Assembly: GCF_001940525.2 (NCBI RefSeq)
Contig: NZ_CP019437.1
Location: forward strand, 2,901,501 to 2,965,500
DNA: 64,000 nucleotides
DNA from: Thioclava nitratireducens
Lineage (GTDB): Bacteria; Pseudomonadota; Alphaproteobacteria; Rhodobacterales; Rhodobacteraceae
Direction of reading: 5' to 3'
Part shown: piece after piece, positions 9,196 through 17,606 of the stretch
Numbering within the stretch: position 1 is the first letter of the stretch
How the letters are laid out: each line of letters opens with the position of its first letter
Notes under the pieces: model-generated
Database searches by the model: none
The model's input: only the letters and a program-made list of their open reading frames with translations
What the model was told of the DNA's origin: nothing
Position numbers and translations under genes: made by a program

Positions 9196-10368
9196 CTAAA
9201 GGTCGAGTACCGCCTTCGCCGCCCGCGCGATGACGATTTCCTCGTTGGTTGGGATTACGAGAACCCGAACCGCGCCCGCCCCGATTTCGCGCGCATTTTC
9301 GGCATTGGCGTCGGGATTGACCGCGACCCCGAGGAAGCCCAGCCCCTCGCAGGCCTGCGCGCGCACGCGCGCCGAGTTCTCCCCGATCCCGCCGGTAAAG
9401 ACGATCCCGTCCAGGCCGCCCATCGCCGCTGCCATCGCCCCGATCTGGCGTTTGATGCGGAAGCAGAAATAATCGATCGCCTCTTTTGCCTTGGGATCGT
9501 CCGAGGCCTCGAGCGTGCGCATGTCGTTGGAAATGCCGGACATGCCCAATAGGCCCGATTCCTTGTAGAGCAGCGTCGAAATCTCGGACGGGCTCATCCC
9601 CTCCTGATCCATCATGTAGAGCAGGATGCCGGGGTCCAGTTCGCCCGGGCGTGTGCCCATCGGCAGGCCTTCCAGCGCGGAGAACCCCATTGTCGAGGCG
9701 ACGGACTGGCCGTTCTCGATCGCGCACATCGACGCACCCGAGCCTAAATGCGCCACGATCATCCGCCCCTTGTGCAACTCGGGCTCGGTCCGCGTCAGTT
9801 CGCCATTGATGAAATCATAGCTCAGCCCGTGGAAGCCGTAGCGGCGCACCCCCTGCTCGTAATAGCGGCGCGGCAGCGCGAATGTGTCGCTGACGAAGGG
9901 ATGGCCGCGATGAAAGGCGGTGTCGTAGCAGGCGACCTGCGGCGTGCCGGGGAAGGTATCGACCGCGGCACGGACACCGGCGAGGTTATGTGGCTGGTGC
10001 AGCGGCGCGAACGGGGCGAGCTTGGCCAATTCCGCCATGAGCGGCTCGGACAGGGGTTCCGGCGCGGCGTGGTCGATCCCGCCATGCACGATCCGGTGGC
10101 CGACCGCGATCACTTCCAGCCCGGGAAAGGCCGACTGGAAGGCCGCAAGCGCAGTGTGTAGCGCCGCCGCATTGGTGACGAAGTCATCTGGCGCGGAGGC
10201 GGGCAGCGGCAGTGGCGATCCATCGGGTCCGCCGAGTTTCATCGCCGCCTCGCGCCGTCCGATCCGGTCGACATGACCAAGCGCGAGCGTCTCGAGGTCT
10301 TCCGAGAACAACCCCAGCTTCAGCGAGGACGAGCCGGAGTTCAGTGTCAGGATCGCACGGGTGCTCAT
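9196..10368 (-). CDS. ackA: Acetate kinase (acetate/propionate/butyrate kinase family)
   Basis: A 390-residue acetokinase of the ASKHA fold, which interconverts acetyl phosphate plus ADP with acetate plus ATP. Visible family motifs are the N-terminal LTLNSGSSSLKLGLF, AVGHRIVHGG (about residue 90), CYDTAFHRGHP, the HLGSGASMCAIENG phosphate loop, MGTRPGELDPG and FTGGIGENSARVR. Length is normal. Its ATG overlaps the stop of the upstream MaoC-Pta gene by four bases (ATGA), so the two are one operon and should act in sequence: acyl-CoA to acyl phosphate to acid plus ATP. Confidence 0.93.
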   Translation of the reverse strand: MSTRAILTLNSGSSSLKLGLFSEDLETLALGHVDRIGRREAAMKLGGPDGSPLPLPASAPDDFVTNAAALHTALAAFQSAFPGLEVIAVGHRIVHGGIDHAAPEPLSEPLMAELAKLAPFAPLHQPHNLAGVRAAVDTFPGTPQVACYDTAFHRGHPFVSDTFALPRRYYEQGVRRYGFHGLSYDFINGELTRTEPELHKGRMIVAHLGSGASMCAIENGQSVASTMGFSALEGLPMGTRPGELDPGILLYMMDQEGMSPSEISTLLYKESGLLGMSGISNDMRTLEASDDPKAKEAIDYFCFRIKRQIGAMAAAMGGLDGIVFTGGIGENSARVRAQACEGLGFLGVAVNPDANAENAREIGAGAVRVLVIPTNEEIVIARAAKAVLDL

Positions 10369-11753
10369 GCGCGGCCCCCGCAGGTGCGGTGGTAGTGGAT
10401 CGAGGCCACGGCGGCAGAGGCCAGCCGCGCCATCCCGCTATCGGAGCGCGAGTTCAGGATCACCGGCACCTTCGCGCCCAGCATCAGCCCCGCCCCTTCC
10501 GCGTGGGAGATGTAAGCGAGCTGCTTGGCCAGCATATTCGCGGAGTCGATCCCGGGTGCGACCAGCACCTCGGCCCGGCCCGCGACCGCCGAGCGGATGC
10601 CCTTGGTGCGTGCGGCGGCCAGATCGACCGCATTGTCCATCGCGAGCGGGCCATCGACCTCGCCGCCGATGATCTGCCCACGTTCGGCCATTTTCGACAA
10701 GAGCGCCGCATCGAGGGACGACGGGATCGCGGGCGTCACGGTCTCGACTGCAGACAGCACGCCGACCTTCGGCACCTCGATCCCGATCGAGATCGCCACG
10801 TCGATCGCGTTTTGCACGATATGCACCTTGGTCTCGAGATCGGGCGCGATATTGATCGCGGCATCGGTGACGATCAGCGGATGCACAACGCCCGGCACAT
10901 CCATGACGAAGACATGGGTGAAGCGCTTGCCGATCCGCAGCCCGGTATTCTTGTCGAGCATCGGCTTCAAAAGCGCATCGGTATGCAGATGGCCCTTCAT
11001 CACCGCGCCGGCGCGCCCCTCGTTGACCAGCTGCACCGCCATGCGCGCGGCATCGCGGGCGGTCTCGGCGGGCAGGATCTCGAACTTGGTCACGTCGCGG
11101 CCGAGCTCTTTCGCGACGGACATGATCTTTTCGGGATGGCCGATCAGCAGCGGCTCGATCAGGTGATGCTCGGCGGCGAGGAGCGCACCGTCGAGCGACA
11201 CCGGCTCTTCGGGGCAGACGACGGCGGTGACCAAATCGGGCAGCGGCTCGGCCTTTTCCAGCAGTTTCTCGAAATGGCGGTGGCGCTGCGAGATCAGGCC
11301 GGGCACTTCGAGAGCATCGAATTTCAGGTGTTTCTGCGGGGCATGAACTTCGGCCTCGCCCTCGACGATCAGCGCGTCATCGCCCACACGGCGCACTTCC
11401 GTCTTCATCCGCAGCAGCTCGCCGGGCAGCTTCTCGAGAACCTCGACGCGGGCGCAGAGCTCTTGACCCGCCATCGCGTGATCATGGAAGCGCAGGCTTT
11501 GCGCGCGGTAGAGCGTCCCCGGCCCCGGCAGCAGGTTGCCCAGCACGGCGGTGATCAGAGAGGCCACGAACATGCCCGGCGCGTAGGCCTCCTTCCGGCC
11601 ATCGCCATCGCCATCCTCGTCTTCGAGATGGACCGGGTTGTGATTGCCGGAGGCGGCGGCGAAAACGTAGAAATCGTCGGCAGTGCATAGCCGCTTCAAT
11701 TCGGCTGACTGGCCGACCTCGATCTCGTCCCATTTCCGGCTCTCGAACATCAT
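10365..11753 (-). CDS. Bifunctional MaoC-like hydratase / phosphate acetyltransferase (Pta-Ptb family)
   Basis: A 462-residue fusion. Residues 1 to about 150 form a MaoC-type hotdog domain with the hydratase-like motif AAASGNHNPVHLED and an inserted acidic stretch (DEDGDGDG). Residues from about 160 form the phosphate acetyl/butyryl-transferase domain (GHPEKIMSVAKELG, PMLDKNTGLRIGKRFTHVF, APGIDSANMLAKQL). The expected reaction is acyl-CoA plus phosphate to acyl phosphate plus CoA. The start at 11753 is chosen over 11861 because AAGGAG lies 7 nt upstream and the protein then begins MMFESRKWDEIEVGQ, the usual hotdog start. It overlaps ackA by 4 bp. Whether the natural substrate is acetyl- or a longer acyl-CoA is open. 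Confidence 0.9.
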   Translation of the reverse strand: MMFESRKWDEIEVGQSAELKRLCTADDFYVFAAASGNHNPVHLEDEDGDGDGRKEAYAPGMFVASLITAVLGNLLPGPGTLYRAQSLRFHDHAMAGQELCARVEVLEKLPGELLRMKTEVRRVGDDALIVEGEAEVHAPQKHLKFDALEVPGLISQRHRHFEKLLEKAEPLPDLVTAVVCPEEPVSLDGALLAAEHHLIEPLLIGHPEKIMSVAKELGRDVTKFEILPAETARDAARMAVQLVNEGRAGAVMKGHLHTDALLKPMLDKNTGLRIGKRFTHVFVMDVPGVVHPLIVTDAAINIAPDLETKVHIVQNAIDVAISIGIEVPKVGVLSAVETVTPAIPSSLDAALLSKMAERGQIIGGEVDGPLAMDNAVDLAAARTKGIRSAVAGRAEVLVAPGIDSANMLAKQLAYISHAEGAGLMLGAKVPVILNSRSDSGMARLASAAVASIHYHRTCGGRA

Positions 11754-11931
11754 TGGCGCGCTCCTTCTTTTTCCTGCACTGCAAGTCTGCGAGACCTGCA
11801 CGCTGCTGCCTAGGCAAAGATTCGCGACAAATCCTTGATCCGAGACAAAAACCGCCGACAATCCGCTGAAACCCTTTCACTCCCGCGCGGCTGAGCCTAA
11901 AGCTTTGGCAGCAAGACATGGGAGGCGTTGC

Positions 11932-13308
11932 ATGGCACTGGCAGAGGCGCTGGCGGAACTCGAAACTTTGCTGGGCGACCGGCTCGATACCTCGAAAGGC
12001 GCGCGCGACCAACATGGCCGCAACGAGACGTGGTTTCCCTTCTCACCCCCCGATGCCGTGGCTTATCCGACCAGCACCGAAGAGGTCAGCCAGATCGTGA
12101 AGATCTGCGCCGCGCATGACGTGCCGATCACGCCCTATGGCACGGGCACCTCGCTGGAGGGGCACGCCGTGCCGGTGCGCGGCGGGGTCAGCCTCGACCT
12201 GATGAAGATGGACCGAGTGGTGGAGGTTCTGGCCGAGGATATGCAGGTCCGCGTCCAGCCCGGCGTGACTCGCGTGGCGCTGAACGAAAATCTGCGCGCG
12301 ACGGGGCTGTTCTTCCCGGTCGATCCGGGCGCGAACGCCTCGCTTGGCGGCATGGCGGCGACCCGGGCGAGCGGGACGACGACGGTGGGCTATGGCTCGA
12401 TGCGCGACAATGTGGCGGCGCTGGAAGTGGTGCTGGCCGATGGCCGCATCATCCGGACCGGCAGCCGTGCGAAGAAATCCTCCGCCGGATATGACCTGAC
12501 CGCGCTGATGCTGGGTTCGGAAGGCACGCTCGGGATCATCACCGAATTGACGTTGCGCCTGCATGGCCAGCCCGAGGCTATCTCCTCTGCGGTCTGCGCC
12601 TTCGATACGCTGGAAGCGGCGGTCGAGACGGTGCAGATGACGATCCAGATGGGCATCCCGATGGCGCGGATCGAATTCGTCGACGACCTCACCGCGCAGA
12701 TATTCAACGAGGCCAACGGCACCGATTTCCCCGCGAAACCGCATCTGATGATCGAGTTTCACGGCTCGGAAAGCGGTGTGGCCGAGGCCTCCGAGCGGTT
12801 CGGCGAAGTCGTGGCCGAGATGGGCGGCGCAGATTTCCAATGGGCGACGACGACCGAGGACCGCAATAAGCTGTGGAAGATGCGTCACGGCGCCTACCCC
12901 GCCACGATCGCGCATCGCCCCGGCTGCATGGGACTGGTGACCGATATCTGCGTGCCGATCTCGCGGCTGGCCGAGGCCGTTGCCGCGACCAAGCGCGACA
13001 TCATCGAGGCCGGGTTGATCGGTCCCGTTGTGGGCCATGTCGGCGACGGGAATTTCCACTCTGTCCTGCTGCTCGATCCCGAGGATAAGGACGAGTTCAA
13101 ACGTGCCAAGAAAGTGGCCGCGAAGATGGCCGAACGCGCGCTCGAGATGCAGGGCACCGTCACTGGCGAGCACGGCATCGGCATGGGCAAGACGGGCTAC
13201 ATGCGCGACGAGCATGGTGCTGGTTGGGACGTGATGGGCCAGATCAAACGCGCGCTCGACCCGCAGAACATTCTCAATCCCGGTAAACTGGTGGAGCAGG
13301 ACGAATGA
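11932..13308 (+). CDS. FAD-binding oxidoreductase, D-lactate/glycolate dehydrogenase type (GlcD/Dld family)
   Basis: A 458-residue VAO/PCMH-fold flavoprotein. The FAD-binding half shows VPITPYGTGTSLEGHAVPVRGG and VDPGANASLGGMAATRASGTTTVGYG. The C-terminal half has the FAD-oxidase motifs VGHVGDGNFHSVLLLDPED (metal/substrate His) and TGEHGIGMGKTGY, ending DPQNILNPGKLV. Proteins of this type oxidise D-lactate, glycolate or related 2-hydroxy acids at the membrane, passing electrons to cytochrome or quinone. The ATG at 11932 is preferred to 11905 because GGGAGG precedes it by six bases. It diverges from the MaoC-Pta gene and overlaps the next gene by ATGA. The exact hydroxy acid is not readable. 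Confidence 0.9.
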   Translation: MALAEALAELETLLGDRLDTSKGARDQHGRNETWFPFSPPDAVAYPTSTEEVSQIVKICAAHDVPITPYGTGTSLEGHAVPVRGGVSLDLMKMDRVVEVLAEDMQVRVQPGVTRVALNENLRATGLFFPVDPGANASLGGMAATRASGTTTVGYGSMRDNVAALEVVLADGRIIRTGSRAKKSSAGYDLTALMLGSEGTLGIITELTLRLHGQPEAISSAVCAFDTLEAAVETVQMTIQMGIPMARIEFVDDLTAQIFNEANGTDFPAKPHLMIEFHGSESGVAEASERFGEVVAEMGGADFQWATTTEDRNKLWKMRHGAYPATIAHRPGCMGLVTDICVPISRLAEAVAATKRDIIEAGLIGPVVGHVGDGNFHSVLLLDPEDKDEFKRAKKVAAKMAERALEMQGTVTGEHGIGMGKTGYMRDEHGAGWDVMGQIKRALDPQNILNPGKLVEQDE

Positions 13309-13697
13309 GCTTCGAGACTCCGGACGCGCTGCCCCGCGCCTTCGCAAAAGCCTGGGGCGCGCGCGATGCGCAGGCGCTTGCGGGATTTTTCGCGGAAGAT
13401 GCCGATTTCATCTCGCTGACGGGTGGAGTCGCCTCCGGTCGCACCCAGATCGCGGAGTTGTTCGCAGGCGAACTCGCCGGCGCCTTCTCGCGCGCGCGGC
13501 TGGTGACCGGCAAGGCCAAATCGCGCCCTGTCGGCGCCGAGGCAGCGGTCGTACTGCAGCGCTTCGTCCTAACCGGGATCATCACCGAGAACGGCGCCGA
13601 TGCCGGCCGCATCGGCTGCACGCTGGCCGCAACGCTGGAACTGACGCCGAATGGCTGGCAAATCGTCGCCGCGCAGTTCGTCGTGGAGGCGGGGTAA
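13305..13697 (+). CDS. SgcJ/EcaC-type NTF2-like (SnoaL-like) protein
   Basis: A 130-residue single-domain protein with the NTF2/SnoaL cone-shaped fold. The first helix reads LPRAFAKAWGARDAQALAGFFAEDADFISLTG, then GRTQIAELFAGEL, and the C-terminal strands end in ELTPNGWQIVAAQFVVEAG. This matches the SgcJ/EcaC family, whose members have varied or unknown enzymatic roles. The ATG overlaps the preceding dehydrogenase stop by four bases, so the pair is an operon. Confidence 0.8.
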   Translation: MSFETPDALPRAFAKAWGARDAQALAGFFAEDADFISLTGGVASGRTQIAELFAGELAGAFSRARLVTGKAKSRPVGAEAAVVLQRFVLTGIITENGADAGRIGCTLAATLELTPNGWQIVAAQFVVEAG

Positions 13698-13752
13698 GCC
13701 TCGCTCCGACCGAATATCCGATAGACTTGGAGTGAGCGGAAGCGGCGCTCCC

Positions 13753-15402
13753 CTACCCCTTCAGCAGGTCCAGCGCCGCAGCCTTCGCGGCGTCGGTGAC
13801 TTCTGCACCGGCGATCATCCGGGCGATCTCGTCGGTGCGCTCTGCTGTGGCCAGCGCGCGGACCTCGGACGTGGTCATGCCGTCAGTCACCGATTTCGCG
13901 ACGCAGAAATGGGTGGCGCCACGGGCGGCGACCTGAGGAGAGTGGGTGACGACGAGGACTTGCGCCCCTTCGGCCAGCTTTGCGAGGCGGCGCCCCACGG
14001 CATCGGCGGTGGCTCCGCCCACGCCGCGGTCGATCTCGTCAAAGATCAGGGTCAGCGTATCGGTGCCGCGCGCGAGCACGACTTTCAGCGCCAGCAGGAA
14101 GCGCGACAGTTCGCCCCCGGAGGCGATCTTGTTGAGCGGGCCCGCCGGCGCGCCGGGGTTGGTGGCGACGGTGAAGCGCACGGTATCGGTGCCTTCCGGC
14201 CCGGGCTCGCCCTCGGACAGGCGCGTCTCGAACACGGCGCGGTCCATCTTCAGCGGAGCCAACTCGCCCGCCATCGCGGCATCGAGCTGCCCCGCGGCCT
14301 CGGCGCGCGCCTGCGACAGGGCCACGGCGGCCTTGTCATAGGTTGCACCGGCTTTCGCGAGGTCGGCTTCTAGCGCACCGATCCCCTCCTCGCCCGCGTC
14401 CAGCGCAGCAAGCTTCTCGCGCAGGCCTTCGGCGAAATCGGCCAGTTCATCGGCCAGCACGCCATGCTTGCGGGCCAAACCGCGGATCGCGAACAGACGT
14501 TCCTCGCAGGCCTCCAAGGCATGCGGGTCGAAATCGAGCGCATCAAGCGCGGTCTCCACGCCTTGGGCTGCCTCGCCCAATTCGAGAAACGCGCGCTCCA
14601 AGGCCTCCAGCGGCGCGTCGAGGCGCCCTTCGGCCCGGTCCGCAGCGCCCTGCAGCCAGCGATCGGCGTCACGCATCATCCCCTCCGCCCCTTCCGGGCC
14701 CAGAGCGGCAAAGGCGCGGGACACATCTTCGCGGATTTTTGCGGCGCCCTGCATCAGGCGGCGCTGACCGTCGAGTTCGGCTTCCTCTCCGGGCTTGGGA
14801 TCGAGCGAGTCGAATTCCTTCACGGCGTGGCGCAGGAATTCCTCTTCCTCTTTCACGGCCGCAAGTGAGCTACGCGCCGCCTCAAGCTTGCGCGCCGCAG
14901 CTGCGCGCGCTTTCCAGGCGGAGCGGGTGGCCTCCAGCAGCTCGGAATGGCCCGCGAAGGCATCGAGCAGCGCGCGGTGGCCGCGTTCGTTCAACAAGCC
15001 GCCATCGTCGGATTGACCGTGCAGTTCCACCAGCGAGGCAGAGACTTGCCGCAGCACGTCGCCGCTCGCCCGGCGGTCGTTGATCCAAGCGGTCTTGCGC
15101 CCGTCGCGCGCATTCACCCGACGCAGGATCAACTCGTCAGTTACGGGAATGCCGGCCTCGGCCAGCACGTCGCGCGCGGGGTGATCGGAGGGCAGTTCGA
15201 ACACCGCTGTCACCTCGCCCTGATCGGCGCCCTGACGCACGAGTTCCGCGCGCCCGCGCCAACCAAGGACGAAGCCCAGGCAATCGAGCAGGATCGACTT
15301 GCCCGCCCCGGTCTCGCCGGTCAGCACGTTGAGGCCGGGACCGAAGTCCAGCTCGAGCCTCTCGATAATCAGAATGTCGCGGATATCCAGCGAATGAAGC
15401 AT
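13753..15402 (-). CDS. recN: DNA repair protein RecN
   Basis: A 549-residue SMC-like ATPase involved in double-strand-break repair. The N-terminal ATPase half has Walker A LTGETGAGKSILLDCLGF at about residues 28-45. A coiled-coil middle region follows (about 150-360, Ala/Glu/Leu-rich). The C-terminal half carries the signature region IASGGELSRFLLALKVVL, Walker B LIFDEIDRGVGG and the H-loop VLVVTHSPQVAARG. Length fits the family. It lies immediately downstream of bamD on the same strand with about 20 bp between them, a gene order common in alphaproteobacteria. No SOS box was identified by eye. Confidence 0.96.
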   Translation of the reverse strand: MLHSLDIRDILIIERLELDFGPGLNVLTGETGAGKSILLDCLGFVLGWRGRAELVRQGADQGEVTAVFELPSDHPARDVLAEAGIPVTDELILRRVNARDGRKTAWINDRRASGDVLRQVSASLVELHGQSDDGGLLNERGHRALLDAFAGHSELLEATRSAWKARAAAARKLEAARSSLAAVKEEEEFLRHAVKEFDSLDPKPGEEAELDGQRRLMQGAAKIREDVSRAFAALGPEGAEGMMRDADRWLQGAADRAEGRLDAPLEALERAFLELGEAAQGVETALDALDFDPHALEACEERLFAIRGLARKHGVLADELADFAEGLREKLAALDAGEEGIGALEADLAKAGATYDKAAVALSQARAEAAGQLDAAMAGELAPLKMDRAVFETRLSEGEPGPEGTDTVRFTVATNPGAPAGPLNKIASGGELSRFLLALKVVLARGTDTLTLIFDEIDRGVGGATADAVGRRLAKLAEGAQVLVVTHSPQVAARGATHFCVAKSVTDGMTTSEVRALATAERTDEIARMIAGAEVTDAAKAAALDLLKG

Positions 15403-15423
15403 GTCAGACCATGAGGGCCCAGA

Positions 15424-16272
15424 TCAGAGCCACTTGCCCTGAATCACCTGTCGATACACGCTGGACAGCCACCCGTCGCCCTTCGCCTCGGGCTTCAACC
15501 CACGCCTTTGCAGCAGGTTGTACGCGTCCTGATAGAAGGGCGAGGACTGGAAGTTGTGGCCGAGGATCGCCGCGGCGGTCTGCGCCTGATCGGTGATGCC
15601 GAGCGCGAGATAGGCCTCCACCAGACGTTCCAGCGCCTCGGGCGTGTGGGTCGTCGTCTGGAACTGCTCCACCACAACGCGGAAGCGGTTGATCGCCGCC
15701 GTGTAGTTACCGCGCTTGAGGTAGTAGCGTCCGATCTCCATCTCCTTGCCGGCGAGGTGATCGAAGGCCAGGTCGAATTTCAGCATAGCCGACTGGGCAT
15801 ATTCGGAATCGGGGTATTTCTCGATCACGTCGCGCAGCGCCTGCAGCGCCTGGAAGGTCAGGCCCTGATCCCGGCCGACCTCGTCGATCTGATCGTAATA
15901 GCTGAGCGCCAGAAGATACTGCGCATAGGCCGCGTCTTCGTCACCCGGATAGGTGTCGAGGAATCGCTGCGCCGAGGCGCGGGCTTCTTCGTAATTCTTC
16001 GCCTTGTGCTGAGCATAGGCTTCCATGATCAACGCGCGCTTGGCCCATTGCGAATAGGGGTAAAGCCGCTCGACCTCGGAGAAATATTTCAGCGCGGTGT
16101 TGGGACGCCGCGGATTGCCGACCTCGAGCTCGTATTCGCCGCGCTCGTAGATTTGCTTGGCCGTGAAGTTTTCGAGGTTCGGTGCTTTGTTCGGATCAGG
16201 ACCGCAGGCGGAAAGCGCCATAACAAGACCAAGAGCCCCGAGTTTCGCTGCCGCTAATTTGCCGCGCGCCAT
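15424..16272 (-). CDS. bamD: Outer membrane assembly lipoprotein BamD
   Basis: BamD is the essential lipoprotein of the BAM complex that folds beta-barrel proteins into the outer membrane. The chosen 282-residue form starts MARGKLAAAKLGALG and has a lipoprotein signal peptide with lipobox LSAC. The mature chain has five TPR-like helical repeats (KQIYERGEYELEVGNPRRPNTALKYFSEVERLYPYSQWAKRALI, then AYAQYLLALSYYDQ and later repeats) ending with QGKWL. Upstream in-frame starts at 16284 and 16323 exist; 16272 gives the most usual signal-peptide length but the start is not certain. It lies between lpxC and recN on the same strand. Confidence 0.93.
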   Translation of the reverse strand: MARGKLAAAKLGALGLVMALSACGPDPNKAPNLENFTAKQIYERGEYELEVGNPRRPNTALKYFSEVERLYPYSQWAKRALIMEAYAQHKAKNYEEARASAQRFLDTYPGDEDAAYAQYLLALSYYDQIDEVGRDQGLTFQALQALRDVIEKYPDSEYAQSAMLKFDLAFDHLAGKEMEIGRYYLKRGNYTAAINRFRVVVEQFQTTTHTPEALERLVEAYLALGITDQAQTAAAILGHNFQSSPFYQDAYNLLQRRGLKPEAKGDGWLSSVYRQVIQGKWL

Positions 16273-16374
16273 GCCCTGCCCCATCCCTCTTTCGTTGCCG
16301 GAGAAAGGCCCCGGACCCGTCAATCACTGCCCCGGTTCGGAGGCCGTTCGGCATGTCCTAGCACAGAAAAATCC

Positions 16375-16409
16375 GGGGCGCAAAATGCCTTTGCGGGTTT
16401 TGACGCCCC
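16375..16409 (-). terminator. Hairpin between lpxC and bamD, likely terminator
   Basis: Long stem GGGGCGCAAAA (16375-16385) against the complementary GTTTTGACGCCCC (16397-16409), with a one-base bulge and an 11-nt apical loop. On the minus strand it is followed after three bases by GATTTTTC. It lies about 45 bp past the lpxC stop. A TTTT tract follows on the plus strand too, so direction is not certain. Confidence 0.6.
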
Positions 16410-16451
16410 TTTTCCCGATGCCCGCGAACCCGTGACCGGGCCGCGATGCGT

Positions 16452-17372
16452 TCAGGCCGATGCCAGTGCCGCTGCCGAGCATACACCAGCTCCGGGCAGG
16501 CTGTAAGCCTGTGCGGACGAGCAGGTTTCCCAGCACCACGCATCGGGGCGCGCAAACAGCGCCCGCAGAAGCTGGTTCGTCATCGCGTGACCCGCGCGGT
16601 TGCCGCGATAACGACCGAGGATCGGCGCGCCCGCGAGCGCGAGATCGCCAAGCGCGTCGAGCATCTTGTGGCGCACTGGTTCGTCCGCGTGACGCAAACC
16701 GCCGGGGCTCAGAACCTTGTCGCCATCGACGACCACGGCATTCTCGAAGGTGCCGCCGAGGCTCAGCCCCTTCTCGCGCATCGCATCGACATCGGCGAGG
16801 CGGCAGAAGGTGCGGCTGTCCATCAGCTCGCGCACGAAGGCGCCGTTGGCCATCTTGAGACGTTTGCTCTGACGGCCGATGGCGGCGTCGGTGAAGTCGA
16901 TCGCGAAATCGATCTCGAGGCTGGCGGCCGGTTCGAGCCGCGCGACGGCCTTGCCGTTGCGCACTTCGACCGGCTTGAGGATGCGGATCGCGCGCAGTTC
17001 CGCGGCGAGGTGCCGCAGACCGGCTTCGCAGAACTCGGCGACGAACGGGGCCGATGAGCCATCGAGGATCGGCACTTCAGGCCCGTCGAGCGAGATCAGC
17101 GCATTGTGAATGCCCGAACCGACGAGTGCCGCCATCAGATGCTCGATCGTCGAGACCTGGACGCCATCCTCGTTTTCGATCAGCGTGCAGAGCGTCGCGC
17201 TCGGCACGTTGCTCCACAAGGCGGGTACGCGGGGGTTCACGCCGGACACATCGGTGCGACGGAACACGATGCCATGGCCCGACGGCGCCGGATGCACATG
17301 CATCTCGACCGGGGCGCCCGAATGGAGCCCAACGCCGGAAAAGGCCACGGATTTGGCAAGCGTCGTCTGCAC
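16452..17372 (-). CDS. lpxC: UDP-3-O-acyl-N-acetylglucosamine deacetylase LpxC
   Basis: LpxC catalyses the committed step of lipid A synthesis, zinc-dependent removal of the N-acetyl group from UDP-3-O-acyl-GlcNAc. The 306-residue protein begins MQTTLAKSVAFSGVGLHSG (GTG start at 17372). This start has TGAGG six bases upstream and matches homologues better than another GTG at 17384. Zinc ligands are visible as His in VSTIEHLMAAL and His plus Asp in VRHKMLDALGDLALAG. A family motif YRGNRAGHAMTNQLLRAL follows near the C-terminus. It is the last gene of the dcw stretch here, about 235 bp downstream of the ftsZ stop and separated from it by a terminator. Confidence 0.95.
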   Translation of the reverse strand: MQTTLAKSVAFSGVGLHSGAPVEMHVHPAPSGHGIVFRRTDVSGVNPRVPALWSNVPSATLCTLIENEDGVQVSTIEHLMAALVGSGIHNALISLDGPEVPILDGSSAPFVAEFCEAGLRHLAAELRAIRILKPVEVRNGKAVARLEPAASLEIDFAIDFTDAAIGRQSKRLKMANGAFVRELMDSRTFCRLADVDAMREKGLSLGGTFENAVVVDGDKVLSPGGLRHADEPVRHKMLDALGDLALAGAPILGRYRGNRAGHAMTNQLLRALFARPDAWCWETCSSAQAYSLPGAGVCSAAALASA

Positions 17373-17550
17373 GATAGACCTCACAACTTTTTTCTCTGGC
17401 GATCAACGAACACACGGGTTCGGGAGCCGCAGCATCAGTTAGTCAGAGAGGGCGCGGTTAACAATTCACTCTTTGTAACGGCCTGAAACATTGCGACCGT
17501 GATCTGGCGGAACACCGCGTATGAGGACGTAAACCTTTGTTCTCCAATAG

Positions 17551-17578
17551 AAAAGGGCCCGCTCGCGCAGGCCCTTTT
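17551..17578. terminator. Bidirectional-looking rho-independent terminator after ftsZ
   Basis: AAAAGGGCC (17551-17559) pairs perfectly with GGCCCTTTT (17570-17578) around a 10-nt loop, giving a G/C stem with A/T tails on both sides. It lies about 30 bp beyond the ftsZ stop and isolates ftsZ from lpxC. Confidence 0.85.
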
Positions 17579-17606
17579 CGATGTTTCGTGAAGTCTTTGT
17601 GACCGA

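Noticed and set aside
17454..17461. GTTAAC near lpxC and another at 5214-5219 as CtrA sites.
   Set aside because: The full TTAA-N7-TTAA pattern is not present.
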